Positions 39,349 through 48,235 of a stretch of 64,000 bases of DNA are shown in pieces; the stretch's first letter is position 1; each line of letters opens with the position of its first letter. A model generated the notes under the pieces. That model was given only the letters and a program-made list of their open reading frames with translations. It made no database searches and was not told the DNA's origin. The DNA is taken from contig NZ_CP178543.1 of NCBI RefSeq assembly GCF_047276495.1, positions 2,170,001 through 2,234,000 of the forward strand, read 5' to 3'. Both the position numbers and the translations under genes were made by a program. Origin of the DNA: Capilliphycus salinus (GTDB taxonomy: Bacteria > Cyanobacteriota > Cyanobacteriia > Cyanobacteriales > Microcoleaceae).

Positions 39349-39698
39349 ATAAATCTAAAATCGAAATACCGCTCTTTAATAGTTTACAAATCTTTAACAA
39401 AATTAAATGATTTTCGCGATCGCCGGTTTGCCGTCTCCAAGGCGCGATCATTCCGGGCAAACTGAACCCTTTTGCTTGATTTGACTTGGTTTGAATCTTT
39501 TTACTGTACCCGTTTTTGTCCCGTTAACGGCCAATTCAATAAAATTTAATAATAATTTTATCTTTTTCCTTAAACAAAAGTTATTTTATCTCGATCAACA
39601 GATAGACAAAGTGACCAAGTTGTGATAAAGATCAGGATTTGAGAGGCAGGTGAACGAATCCACTAGAATAAGTGGAGTTAATTTGGGCAGGAGAATTC
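39349..39698. other. Divergent promoter region between cruF and the CofE-like gene
   Basis: It is AT-rich with one HIP1 octamer near 39417. I see no further feature. Confidence 0.4.
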
Positions 39699-40874
39699 AT
39701 GGCAATTTTAGGGATTGTACTGATAACGTTACTGGCAGTGATGGGGATCGGGGGGCTAGCAATGGAACTGCGATATCGTCGAATGCCGGGAAATGACCTG
39801 GAACTGACCTCGGGCCAGTGGGATGTGGCGAGATCTCAAAGCGATCATTATCTGCTGATCGGTCAGATGGAATTTCGCAACCGGACATCACGATTTGAAA
39901 TCATGGTCCCGGAAGTCGAAGCCCAAGTGCAACTGTTGAGCGAAGCAAGTTTAGATAATATAGACTTAACCACCCGCATCATTGGGATGCACCCGGATGC
40001 AAGTCCGAGAGCGGATAACTATTGGTTTGCTTATATTGTCAAACGCAAACCGACTCAAATGAAAGTTTCCATCGAAATCAAAGGCGAAAACCTCGATCAA
40101 CTTCAGTCGGCTTGGGTGAAAGTTCACTACATCGCCTATGGCCCAGACGGACGAATTCCCAAAACTCGCCACGTGGTGATTCCCCTACAATACCCCGATC
40201 CCCAAAATCCTCCCAACCCCCGCCAGAGCGAATCAGCAACCGTTTATCCCATTCGCACCCATCTGCTGACTCACCTCGACGATCCCGTAGAAGTTGTCAA
40301 AAAATATGTTCTCCCTCACGCCAAACCGGGAGATGCGATTACAATGGGAGAAACGCCCCTAGCCCTAATTCAAGGCCGATTCCGTCATCCCAGCGAAATC
40401 GAACCCGGATGGGTAGCCAAGCGCGTTTGTCAGTTCTTCCTGCCCACGTCAAGTTTAGCCACCGCCTGCGGGATGCAAAGCTTAGTGGATTTAGTCGGGC
40501 CTGTGCGGGTATTATTTGCCTTTGTGGGAGGATCGATCGCGAAAATACTGGGCAAACCAGGAATGTTTTATACACTCGCAGGAGAACAAGCCCGTCTGAT
40601 TGATGATGTCACCGGAACTTTACCCCCCTACGATCAATTTATTGTCTTAGGCCCAGACAATCCCCAACAAGTTGTCGAACGGATTCAACAACAAACCGGC
40701 TTGGGAGCAGCAATTGTAGACGTCAATGATCTCAAAGCCGTTAAAATATTAGCAAAGACCTCCGATCTTTCCACTGAGTTTCTAGAACAAGCCTTAAGAA
40801 GTAACCCCGCAGGAAATGCTGATGAGCGAACGCCATTGGTTTTGATCCGTCCTCTATCCCCCTGCGATCGATAA
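39699..40874 (+). CDS. CofE-like (F420-0 gamma-glutamyl ligase family) protein with membrane anchor
   Basis: The ATG at 39699 follows AGGAG by six bases; an upstream ATG at 39672 is less likely. An N-terminal hydrophobic helix (ILGIVLITLLAVMGIGG) anchors a domain of ~140 residues of unknown function; the C-terminal half (YPIRTHLLTHLDDPVEVVKK, GDAITMGETPLALIQGR, PPYDQFIVLGPDNP, GLGAAIVDVNDLK) matches the CofE-type family. Cyanobacteria do not make F420 by the classical route, so the reaction is unknown. Confidence 0.7.
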   Translation: MAILGIVLITLLAVMGIGGLAMELRYRRMPGNDLELTSGQWDVARSQSDHYLLIGQMEFRNRTSRFEIMVPEVEAQVQLLSEASLDNIDLTTRIIGMHPDASPRADNYWFAYIVKRKPTQMKVSIEIKGENLDQLQSAWVKVHYIAYGPDGRIPKTRHVVIPLQYPDPQNPPNPRQSESATVYPIRTHLLTHLDDPVEVVKKYVLPHAKPGDAITMGETPLALIQGRFRHPSEIEPGWVAKRVCQFFLPTSSLATACGMQSLVDLVGPVRVLFAFVGGSIAKILGKPGMFYTLAGEQARLIDDVTGTLPPYDQFIVLGPDNPQQVVERIQQQTGLGAAIVDVNDLKAVKILAKTSDLSTEFLEQALRSNPAGNADERTPLVLIRPLSPCDR

Positions 40875-40989
40875 TTGTATTAGTCCATTTTCCAGGGAAG
40901 GGCCAGTTAAATCAAATCGGAGAAAGATTCAGCGTAATCAGGCGTCAGTCCGCTGAAGCATGATTAGTAGAAAGACAACGAAATTCAAT

Positions 40990-42255
40990 ATGACTTTATT
41001 CCTGTCCCAGAACCAAAATCAAGTGAGTATCCGTCCCTTTCAATATCGTGACCTGGATCAAATCGAAAGGTTGTGTCAGCAGGCTTTATCCGATGTTCTC
41101 ATCGATCCAGAAACAGACGGTTTCAGTTTGGCGGCTCAAGATATTCAAAAGCTGCGTAGCTGGTACGGATTCCTCAAATTCTTAAGCTGGTTTCCGAATC
41201 CCTGTCAGCATTTGTTTAATATTCTCGTTGCCGAACAAGAAGATCAAGTCCGGGGAGTGATTCGAGTCTCGCCGTTTAACTGGACTCGGAGTACCTGGCG
41301 AGTCAATCAAGTGGCTGTCGATCCCAGTGGCGATCGCAGTAGCATTGGCTCTCAACTGCTGCGGTACTGCTTTGAAAGCATTTGGGAAGCCCGCAACTGG
41401 TTAGTCGAAGTTAACGTTAACGATCAGGGTAATATTGCCCTCTATCGTCAAAACGGATTCCAGCGTTTGGCTCAAATTACCTATTGGTCTGTCGAACCGG
41501 AACTGCTGCAACAGTTGGCCGTCACCCAACCGGACCTTCCCAACCTCCTCCCGGTGAGCAACGCCGATGCTCAACTGCTGTATCAACTCGATACCGCATC
41601 GATGCACCCCTTTGTCCGGCAGGTGTTCGATCGCCATATTAGCGATTTTAAATCCAGCGTGATCAAAGCGGTGATGGAGGGATTTAAACAATGGTTCAAC
41701 CATACCGAACAAATCAGCGCTTATGTGTTTGAACCCCAACGCAAAGCGGCGATCGGTTATTTCCAAGTTCAACTGTCGCGAGATGGCCGTCAACCCCATT
41801 TTGCCGAGTTAACGGTCAATCCGTCGTATACTTGGCTGTATCCCGAACTGTTGGCTCAAATTGCCCATCTGACTCAAGACTTTCCGGCTCAATCTCTGCG
41901 ACTCAGTTCGGCGGACTATTTACCCGAACGAGAAGCCTATTTTGAGAAAATGGGAGCGACTCGGATCGAACACAGCCTGTTGATGTCCCGTTCAGTTTGG
42001 CATAAAGTTCGAGAGTCGAAACTGTCGTTAGAAGGGTTGCAACTGTCGGATGTCCTGCAAAGCCTCCAACCGGCTCGCAAGCCGATCCCCAGTCGGGTGT
42101 CTTGGTTGGGACCAATGCACCATTCCCGGCGCGATCGCAACTCCCCGGTTGCAGACACTCTCAGCGGACAATCCAACGCTATCTCGGAACAACCCGAGTT
42201 AGAGAGTCAAAACAAGCCTAGCGATCAAGCCTCGGATCATCAACGTGAAAGCTAA
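40990..42255 (+). CDS. GNAT family N-acetyltransferase
   Basis: Residues ~10-165 form a GNAT domain (VSIRPFQYRDLDQIERLCQQ, VRGVIRVSPFNW, VNQVAVDPSGDRSSIGSQLL with the acetyl-CoA loop, NDQGNIALYRQNGFQRL). A second, weaker GNAT-like half follows (YVFEPQRKAAIGYFQVQLS, FAELTVNPSYTWL, YFEKMGATRIEHSLLM), so the protein may be a tandem GNAT. The last ~60 residues are a disordered polar tail. The substrate is unknown. An upstream ATG at 40960 is possible. ruvX begins 57 bp downstream. Confidence 0.8.
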   Translation: MTLFLSQNQNQVSIRPFQYRDLDQIERLCQQALSDVLIDPETDGFSLAAQDIQKLRSWYGFLKFLSWFPNPCQHLFNILVAEQEDQVRGVIRVSPFNWTRSTWRVNQVAVDPSGDRSSIGSQLLRYCFESIWEARNWLVEVNVNDQGNIALYRQNGFQRLAQITYWSVEPELLQQLAVTQPDLPNLLPVSNADAQLLYQLDTASMHPFVRQVFDRHISDFKSSVIKAVMEGFKQWFNHTEQISAYVFEPQRKAAIGYFQVQLSRDGRQPHFAELTVNPSYTWLYPELLAQIAHLTQDFPAQSLRLSSADYLPEREAYFEKMGATRIEHSLLMSRSVWHKVRESKLSLEGLQLSDVLQSLQPARKPIPSRVSWLGPMHHSRRDRNSPVADTLSGQSNAISEQPELESQNKPSDQASDHQRES

Positions 42256-42311
42256 GATGCAACCCGCTGTAGATCTGTTTTCGTGTTCCCCATTCCCCGC
42301 TGTCGAATGCT

Positions 42312-42761
42312 ATGAGTGAAAACTCCTCGCCTCAATTCGTTTCCGCCCTCGGACTCGATATCGGTCAGAAACGGATTGGGGTGGCCGGCTGCGATGGTTT
42401 GGGCCTGTTTGCGACGGGTTTAATGACCCTAGAACGCAGTGCATTTGAACGGGATGTGGCTCAACTGCAAGAATTGGTCAAAGACAGACGAGTGCAGGTT
42501 CTCGTCGTCGGTTTACCCTATTCGATGAGTGGAAATTTGGGGTTTCAAGCCAAAAAAGTCCAAAAATACGCCAGCCGACTGGCGATCGCTTTAGATTTAC
42601 CCCTAGAATATGTCGATGAACGTCTGACTTCGTTTCAGGCCGAGCAGATGATGCGATCGGCGAAGATTTCCCCGTCGCGCAACAAAGGGTTAATCGATCG
42701 CAAAGCCGCCGCTCTGATTTTACAGCAATGGTTAGACCAACGACGGTCTCAAAAGCTGTGA
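42312..42761 (+). CDS. ruvX: Holliday junction resolvase-like / pre-16S rRNA nuclease YqgF
   Basis: The 149-residue RNase H-fold protein has the three acidic sites of the family: LGLDIGQKRIGVAGC, LPLEYVDERLTSFQAE and GLIDRKAAALILQQWL, plus VLVVGLPYSMSGN. YqgF matures the 5' end of 16S rRNA in E. coli. It lies in a same-strand series ending with mltG, a neighbourhood seen in other cyanobacteria. Confidence 0.93.
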   Translation: MSENSSPQFVSALGLDIGQKRIGVAGCDGLGLFATGLMTLERSAFERDVAQLQELVKDRRVQVLVVGLPYSMSGNLGFQAKKVQKYASRLAIALDLPLEYVDERLTSFQAEQMMRSAKISPSRNKGLIDRKAAALILQQWLDQRRSQKL

Positions 42762-42939
42762 ACTTCACCGAATAAGTTGGGGAAAAAAGCTCTAGACTGG
42801 GATAACTGCGTGATTGATGGGTCTGTTAGGTTGAAGCCACCCCAAGCATGATATTCTAATCGTGCAGTGGGATCGAGATTCGACCCATTCGCGCACCCCG
42901 ATAGACCCAGACCTGGGATACTCTTTTACATAAGCCTGC

Positions 42940-43524
42940 ATGATGTTTTCATCTCAATCCCCCCAAGAGAATGGACGCTCCCAAGAAGATCTCGTCACAA
43001 TCACCGACGAGCAAGGGCGATCGCTGGACTGCTTGATTCAATCTATAGTCAATATCGAAGATCAAGACTATTTGGTGCTGGTTCCGGTTGATGCTCCGGT
43101 AGAAATTTTACGCTGGCCGGGTGAAGACGAAGACGATGAAACTCCGATTCCGGTAGAATCTGAAGCCGAACTCGATGAAATTTTTTCGATCGCCAAAGCG
43201 GTTTTAGAAGAACAAAACCTCACCCTCAAACGAACGGCCCTCACCCTCACCGTTGCGGGAGAATTACCGGAGGTCGATGAAGATGAACTCGAAGACCGGG
43301 GGGAAGATTCAGAAGATGAGGAAGATTATGAGGAAATGATGGAGTTGACCAGCTTCTACTCCCAGGAGCAAGAATACGGAATTTATACGCCTGTTGAACC
43401 CTTTTTTCTTCTTGCCCGTCAAAACGACCGGGGTGAACCCGAATTACTCTCTAATGATGAACTTGAGAGAATTGAACCGTTTATTCCTCAGATCGAAGAA
43501 CAACTTTTTGACGATTTCGATTAA
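42940..43524 (+). CDS. DUF3727 protein (DUF1292-like N-terminus)
   Basis: The 194-residue acidic protein has an N-terminal DUF1292-like half (DLVTITDEQGRSLDCLIQSI, YLVLVPVDAPVEIL), a Glu/Asp-rich linker (EDRGEDSEDEEDYEE) and the cyanobacterial DUF3727 C-terminus (YGIYTPVEPFFLLARQN, IEPFIPQIEEQLFDDFD). It is placed between ruvX and mltG (56 bp apart from the latter) and is probably cotranscribed. Its function is unknown. Confidence 0.82.
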   Translation: MMFSSQSPQENGRSQEDLVTITDEQGRSLDCLIQSIVNIEDQDYLVLVPVDAPVEILRWPGEDEDDETPIPVESEAELDEIFSIAKAVLEEQNLTLKRTALTLTVAGELPEVDEDELEDRGEDSEDEEDYEEMMELTSFYSQEQEYGIYTPVEPFFLLARQNDRGEPELLSNDELERIEPFIPQIEEQLFDDFD

Positions 43525-43580
43525 ACTCAGCACAGTCCGAGCAGAAAACCACAGATAACTGACAACGGATCGAATGACCT

Positions 43581-44654
43581 ATGGGACGAGTTTCAAAGAT
43601 TGCATTCTACCTGGTGATCCTACCAGCAACATGGATTTTTGTAGGTTGGCAGGGTTGGTCTTGGTGGAGTTGGGTGAGTTCCGCACCGAGCGATAGTGAC
43701 AGCCTGGGTGAGTCTACAGAAGACAGTACGGGGGTTCAAATTACCATTCCATCGGGAACTTCCAGCCAGCAAATTGGACGGGACTTGGAGGCGGCGGGTT
43801 TAATTCGTTCCTCGAAGGCTTGGCGGTTGTGGTCCCGCTGGTTGGTTTTTGCCGATCCCGAAGGGGAATATAAAGCGGGAACTTACCAATTATCCCCAAC
43901 TCAGCCCTTGAGTGAAGTCGCAGATAAAATCTGGAAAGGTGAGGTAATGCAGTTAAGCTTTACCATTCCTGAAGGATGGTCGATTAAACAAATGGCCGAA
44001 TATTTTGAGGAACAAGGCTATTTTTCAGCCCAGGCTTTCATGGATGCGGCTTCACAAATTCCCTACGATGATTATCCCTGGCTTCCTCGAAATTTACCGC
44101 TTCTCGAAGGCTTTTTGTATCCCGATACCTATCAAGTTGTCGCCGAACGCATTACGCCTGACGCGGTGATCCGCCAAATGCTTGACCGTTTTCAACAGGT
44201 GGCTTTACCGGTTTATCAAGAAAATGGCAATAAAACCAATCTTTCTCTCAATGAGTGGGTGGCGTTGGCGAGTATTGTGGAAAAAGAAGCGGTTGTCGCC
44301 AGCGAACGCCGGATTATTTCCGGGGTCTTTCATAATCGCCTCAAACAGGGGATGCGCTTGGCCGCCGATCCGACGGTAGAATATGCTTTGGGGATTCGCC
44401 AAACGGTCGATCAACCTCTGACGTTTAAGCAGGTGGAAACTCCTTCTCCCTACAATACTTATATGAATACGGGTTTACCTCCGACGGCGATCGCATCTCC
44501 CGGTGTGGCCAGTTTAAAAGCGACTCTCGATCCGGAACCGACGGAATATCTGTATTTTATGGCTCGTTACGACGGCACTCATATTTTTAGCCGCACAGCA
44601 GCCGAACATCAAGCCGCGATCGCCGAGGTTGAACGTCAACTCTCGACTCAATAG
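43581..44654 (+). CDS. mltG: Endolytic murein transglycosylase MltG
   Basis: A single N-terminal membrane helix (AFYLVILPATWIFVGW) is followed by a LysM-like domain (ITIPSGTSSQQIGRDLEAAG) and the YceG catalytic domain: NLPLLEGFLYPDTYQV, ALASIVEKEAVVASERRIIS with the catalytic Glu, VFHNRLKQGMRLAADPTVEY and PSPYNTYMNTGLPPTAIASP. It cleaves nascent glycan strands at the cytoplasmic membrane and limits their length. The length (357) is normal. Confidence 0.95.
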   Translation: MGRVSKIAFYLVILPATWIFVGWQGWSWWSWVSSAPSDSDSLGESTEDSTGVQITIPSGTSSQQIGRDLEAAGLIRSSKAWRLWSRWLVFADPEGEYKAGTYQLSPTQPLSEVADKIWKGEVMQLSFTIPEGWSIKQMAEYFEEQGYFSAQAFMDAASQIPYDDYPWLPRNLPLLEGFLYPDTYQVVAERITPDAVIRQMLDRFQQVALPVYQENGNKTNLSLNEWVALASIVEKEAVVASERRIISGVFHNRLKQGMRLAADPTVEYALGIRQTVDQPLTFKQVETPSPYNTYMNTGLPPTAIASPGVASLKATLDPEPTEYLYFMARYDGTHIFSRTAAEHQAAIAEVERQLSTQ

Positions 44655-44660
44655 CTTATT

Positions 44661-44692
44661 CAGTGACCAGTCTTTACAGTCACTGGTCACTG
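44661..44692 (+). terminator. Hairpin downstream of mltG
   Basis: CAGTGACCAGT and ACTGGTCACTG pair perfectly over 11 bp with a 10-base loop. No T-run follows, so termination is inferred from position only. Confidence 0.45.
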
Positions 44693-44747
44693 TAAAAAAG
44701 GGATCAATTTTCAGCTATGATGAAAAAGCTAAAATTTCTGAGTAGTT

Positions 44748-45266
44748 ATGACTTGGGGGAACCTGTTACAACCCGATTTGATTTTAGGCGATTCGGTGAT
44801 CGGTTTAAAACCGGAGATTCTCGAGCAACACCGTTTGAGAGGGCTGGTGTTGGATGTCGATGAAACCTTAGTTCCGATTACTCGCTCTTACGTGTCTGAG
44901 GAACTCAAACAATGGGTGGAAACGATTCGACCTCTGGCGACGGTTTGGTTGGTGAGCAATAATATCAGTCAGCCTCGTATTGGTGCCATTGCTCAAGCTT
45001 TGGATTTACCCTATATTAGCGGTGCGGGTAAACCGTCTCGACGCAAGGTTAGACGGGCTATAGATGCGATGAATTTACCTGTTTCACAAATTGGTATGGT
45101 TGGCGATCGCTTGTTTACCGATGTGTTGGTGGGAAATCGCTTGGGAATGTTTACCATTTTAGTTGAACCGATGCTTGATTCTACACCCGGTAAGACACTC
45201 TATTCGATGCGATCGCTGGAGGTCTGGGTTTCTAATGTTTTGGGGGCTTCTCTCAAACTTGATTAA
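44748..45266 (+). CDS. YqeG-family HAD-IIIA phosphatase
   Basis: The 172-residue product has the HAD motifs GLVLDVDETLVPI (motif I), VWLVSNN (motif II), GKPSRRKVRRAI (Lys) and QIGMVGDRLFTDVLVGNRLG (motif III). YqeG-like proteins are short HAD-IIIA phosphatases found near ribosome and cell-wall genes; the plant homolog PGP1 dephosphorylates phosphatidylglycerophosphate, and a similar role is possible here. Catalytic Asp residues are present. Confidence 0.85.
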   Translation: MTWGNLLQPDLILGDSVIGLKPEILEQHRLRGLVLDVDETLVPITRSYVSEELKQWVETIRPLATVWLVSNNISQPRIGAIAQALDLPYISGAGKPSRRKVRRAIDAMNLPVSQIGMVGDRLFTDVLVGNRLGMFTILVEPMLDSTPGKTLYSMRSLEVWVSNVLGASLKLD

Positions 45267-45430
45267 ATCAATGTCAATCAGGGTGATCGTTCCGTTCGAG
45301 GAAATCTAAAAAAAATCTTAAGAAAACTTTTCGGATTAAATTTTCATGGGAATATATCAATGATTTCAAATTGGGGTCAAGCTAATATAAAGACCCTAAA
45401 TATAAAAGAAGATCAATCAACTCCTGCGGA

Positions 45431-45469
45431 AAGTGCCAGCTTTATTTTTTGAAAACGAAGCTGGCACTT
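45431..45469 (+). terminator. Strong 12-bp hairpin between the HAD gene and proB
   Basis: AAGTGCCAGCTT and AAGCTGGCACTT pair perfectly around a 15-base loop. It lacks a following T-run. Confidence 0.5.
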
Positions 45470-45555
45470 CTTGATGAAAAGATGAGTTATAAATCGACCG
45501 GAAACGGGATATTAAAAAAACAATAAAGCGCTATTTTTTGTATTGATAAACTGCG

Positions 45556-46725
45556 ATGTCTCACAGAATAGTTGTTAAAATTGGTACTTCTAGTTTAACT
45601 CAAGTTGGCACGGGTAACTTGGCGTTATCGACCTTAGCAACATTGGTGGAGACGTTAACTCATTTACGCCAACAAGGAGATCAAGTTGTATTAGTTTCTT
45701 CCGGCGCCGTTGGGGTGGGTTGCGATCGCTTGGGACTCAGCGAACGACCCCGAACCATTACGTTAAAACAAGCGGTCGCAGCAGTGGGTCAAGGGCGTTT
45801 AATGCGGGTTTACGATGATTTCTTTACCTGTTTAAACCAACCCATCGCCCAGGTTCTTTTGACTCGGGGTGACTTGGTTCAACGCAGCGGTTACGTGAAC
45901 GCTTATAACACGTTTCAACAACTGCTAAAACTGGGTGTAATTCCGATTGTAAACGAAAATGATACCGTTGCGGTAGATGAACTCAAATTTGGAGATAATG
46001 ACACCCTTTCGGCGTTGGTGGCGAGTTTAGTCGAAGCAGACTGGCTGTTTTTATTGACGGATGTGGATAAACTGTATTCAGCCGATCCGCGTTATAATCC
46101 GAATGCACAACCGATTGATTTAGTTACCCATATCGAACAACTTCAAGAACTACAAGTTCAAACGGGAGACTCCAGCAGCGGTTGGGGAACCGGCGGAATG
46201 ATTACTAAAATAGAAGCAGCTAAAATTGCCACAAGTTCGGGAGTGAGAACGGTTATCACGGATGGAAAATCCCCTCGAAATTTAGCTAAAATTCTGCAAG
46301 GTGAAAAAATAGGGACTCATTTTGCAGCCCAAGAAAGACCCGTAAACGCTCGCAAACATTGGATTGCTAATGTATTGATTCCGATGGGGAAACTCTATCT
46401 AGATGATGGGGCAGTGCGGGCAATTTGTCAACAAGGGAAGTCGCTGTTAGCCGCAGGAATTACTCAAGTTGAAGGACAATTTCAAGCCCAAGATTCGGTA
46501 AAAATGTGTGATTTGGCGGGTCGAGAAATTGCCCGAGGGTTGGTGAATTATAATAGTGTCGAACTTCAGAAAATCAAAGGGTATCGTTCGGAAAAAATAC
46601 CTGAAGTTTTGGGATATGTGGGCGCAGAAACGGTCATTCACCGAGACAATTTGGTGATTGATAACTCGAATGCAAAGATGAACAATTCACCTAATAATTC
46701 ACCTAAACATAACACCGATAATTGA
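45556..46725 (+). CDS. proB: Glutamate 5-kinase
   Basis: ProB phosphorylates glutamate, the first step of proline synthesis. The 389-residue protein has the amino acid kinase domain (IVVKIGTSSLT, VVLVSSGAVGVGCDRLGL, VIPIVNENDTVAVDEL, FGDNDTLSALVASLVEADWL, GTGGMITKIEAAKIAT) and a C-terminal PUA domain (GAVRAICQQGKSLLAAGITQ...). The C-terminal ~20 residues are an Asn-rich tail. No proA is adjacent. Its end overlaps the converging phosphatase gene by 23 bp. Confidence 0.95.
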   Translation: MSHRIVVKIGTSSLTQVGTGNLALSTLATLVETLTHLRQQGDQVVLVSSGAVGVGCDRLGLSERPRTITLKQAVAAVGQGRLMRVYDDFFTCLNQPIAQVLLTRGDLVQRSGYVNAYNTFQQLLKLGVIPIVNENDTVAVDELKFGDNDTLSALVASLVEADWLFLLTDVDKLYSADPRYNPNAQPIDLVTHIEQLQELQVQTGDSSSGWGTGGMITKIEAAKIATSSGVRTVITDGKSPRNLAKILQGEKIGTHFAAQERPVNARKHWIANVLIPMGKLYLDDGAVRAICQQGKSLLAAGITQVEGQFQAQDSVKMCDLAGREIARGLVNYNSVELQKIKGYRSEKIPEVLGYVGAETVIHRDNLVIDNSNAKMNNSPNNSPKHNTDN

Positions 46726-47917
46726 GGCTTTGAATGGTGGGAGGATGTTCAAAGGGATAGTAGATAGAATGAATAGTTCCGGGGTCTAATTGCCAGTTTT
46801 GAACTTGATTTAAACTCAAATTCAGAACTTGGCTGAGGAAGTGTTTGGTAATCAAATCATCAACAATCACTAAACCTGTACGCATTTTTTGCTCATTTTT
46901 AGATGCGGAAACCATTTGATTTCGTTCTTGAATTTTTTTATGCCAAACTTGCAGCAAATCACTTTTAAAAACTTGAAACTGCATAACATTGGGGTGATGA
47001 CGAAGAATTTGATCGGATATAATTTGAGAATGATCGAGAATTTGACTCAAACAAAAATCAATTGAAACGTTTTGAAGCTGTTCGGAAATCTGTTTAATTT
47101 GTTGAGAATTATTGTTTGAAGCCGAAACAAATAGCAAACGCAATCCTTGTTGTTCTTCTTCGACCTGAGGTAAATTTTCAGCCAAATGAGCGGTCATATT
47201 AAGAGCCTTTAATTCTCCAGGATGATGAGTCTTTGAGGGAAATTGTAAAATACTAATACCGCAATTTGATTGTTGGATGCTATGGAACAAATTCGGTTCA
47301 AGACCCAAGGCTGTACTAATTAAAGCACAATTTGTAGCCCCGTGAGTCACGACTAAAATCGTTTGACCTCGATGGCGAGAAAGAACAGTTTTCCAAAAAT
47401 TTTCCGCTTGTTTATATAGGTTTAAAACGGGAAAAAAAGATTGTTTAACTTCGGTACAAACTGCTAAATTCTTAAATTTTTTATCTGGGGTTGGGGATGA
47501 GGAAACGTCCATTTTGAATTCGTGGGGGCGTTGTTGCCAACAGTGATAATCTTCGGGAAATTCTTCTCTAACTTTGTCTAAAGGTAGACCTTGCCAAGCT
47601 GGAAGATCAATTTCTCTTAAAGCTTCCGACTGACGCATTTGAGGTAACAGTTTGCTTTTTGTACTGAGAGCGGTTAAAATTTCAATGGCGGTTTGTTGAG
47701 AAGATTTTAGAGCGTTTGTATAAATTGCATTAATATTATATTGTTTCAAAGCCAAACCGGTTAAATAAGCAGAACAACGTCCTTTTTCTGTCAATCCTTC
47801 CCGGGCACCGTCTTCTAAATAATAACCTTCGAGATTTGAAATACTCTCACCATGACGAACTAAAATTACTGTAGTTTTCTTATGCAAACGGCTGTTAAAA
47901 TTAAAAGTTAAAGACAT
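46703..47917 (-). CDS. Histidine phosphatase (phosphoglycerate mutase-like), two-domain
   Basis: Residues ~14-215 are a histidine phosphatase domain with VILVRHGESISNLEGY (RHG motif, nucleophile His), REIDLPAWQGLPLDKVREEF and ILVVTHGATNCALIS. Residues ~235-404 resemble a second, degenerate copy (RLLFVSASNNNSQQIKQIS, DPGTIHSIYYPFE) without the RHG motif. Such tandem proteins are common in cyanobacteria; the substrate is unknown. It is isolated, with proB converging on its 3' end. Confidence 0.85.
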   Translation of the reverse strand: MSLTFNFNSRLHKKTTVILVRHGESISNLEGYYLEDGAREGLTEKGRCSAYLTGLALKQYNINAIYTNALKSSQQTAIEILTALSTKSKLLPQMRQSEALREIDLPAWQGLPLDKVREEFPEDYHCWQQRPHEFKMDVSSSPTPDKKFKNLAVCTEVKQSFFPVLNLYKQAENFWKTVLSRHRGQTILVVTHGATNCALISTALGLEPNLFHSIQQSNCGISILQFPSKTHHPGELKALNMTAHLAENLPQVEEEQQGLRLLFVSASNNNSQQIKQISEQLQNVSIDFCLSQILDHSQIISDQILRHHPNVMQFQVFKSDLLQVWHKKIQERNQMVSASKNEQKMRTGLVIVDDLITKHFLSQVLNLSLNQVQNWQLDPGTIHSIYYPFEHPPTIQSLNYRCYV

Positions 47918-48235
47918 AAAATGCTTCTCCCGGTTGTCATTGAAAATTTTGTTAAAGAGCGGCTATAAAAGCAATTTTAAAGAGTCGATAAAATTAGACT
48001 TTCACTCGCTATAGAGAGAGTAGGGGTATAGCTGTTGCTATACCCTTACAGTGTCAGTGTTACCACTGAGGATAAGGAAGCGCGTGTATTGAGTTATAGC
48101 GTTTCTCAACCCAACTTTTCGCAAAGGTGAGAAAAAAATTTTTTGGACTACAGACTGAGGGGGGCGAAACCCCCCCATCTCAACTGTTAGAGTGACTTGA
48201 AGGAAAATCAATCAAGCCGTTGGGACATCGAGAGT
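47918..48235. other. Intergenic region with two hairpins and copy A of a repeated motif
   Basis: GGGTATAGC-TGTT-GCTATACCC at 48024-48045 and GGGGGG-CGAAA-CCCCCC at 48159-48176 are perfect hairpins. Copy A of the three-block motif (48095-48144) lies between them. The GC hairpin is 60 bp beyond the end of the Asp-rich gene and may terminate it. Confidence 0.6.
48095..48144 (+). repeat. Three-block repeated motif, copy A
   Basis: TATAGCG - 14 nt - TTTTCGCAA - 14 nt - TTTTTT. The same blocks and spacings recur at 51041 and 51766. Confidence 0.6.
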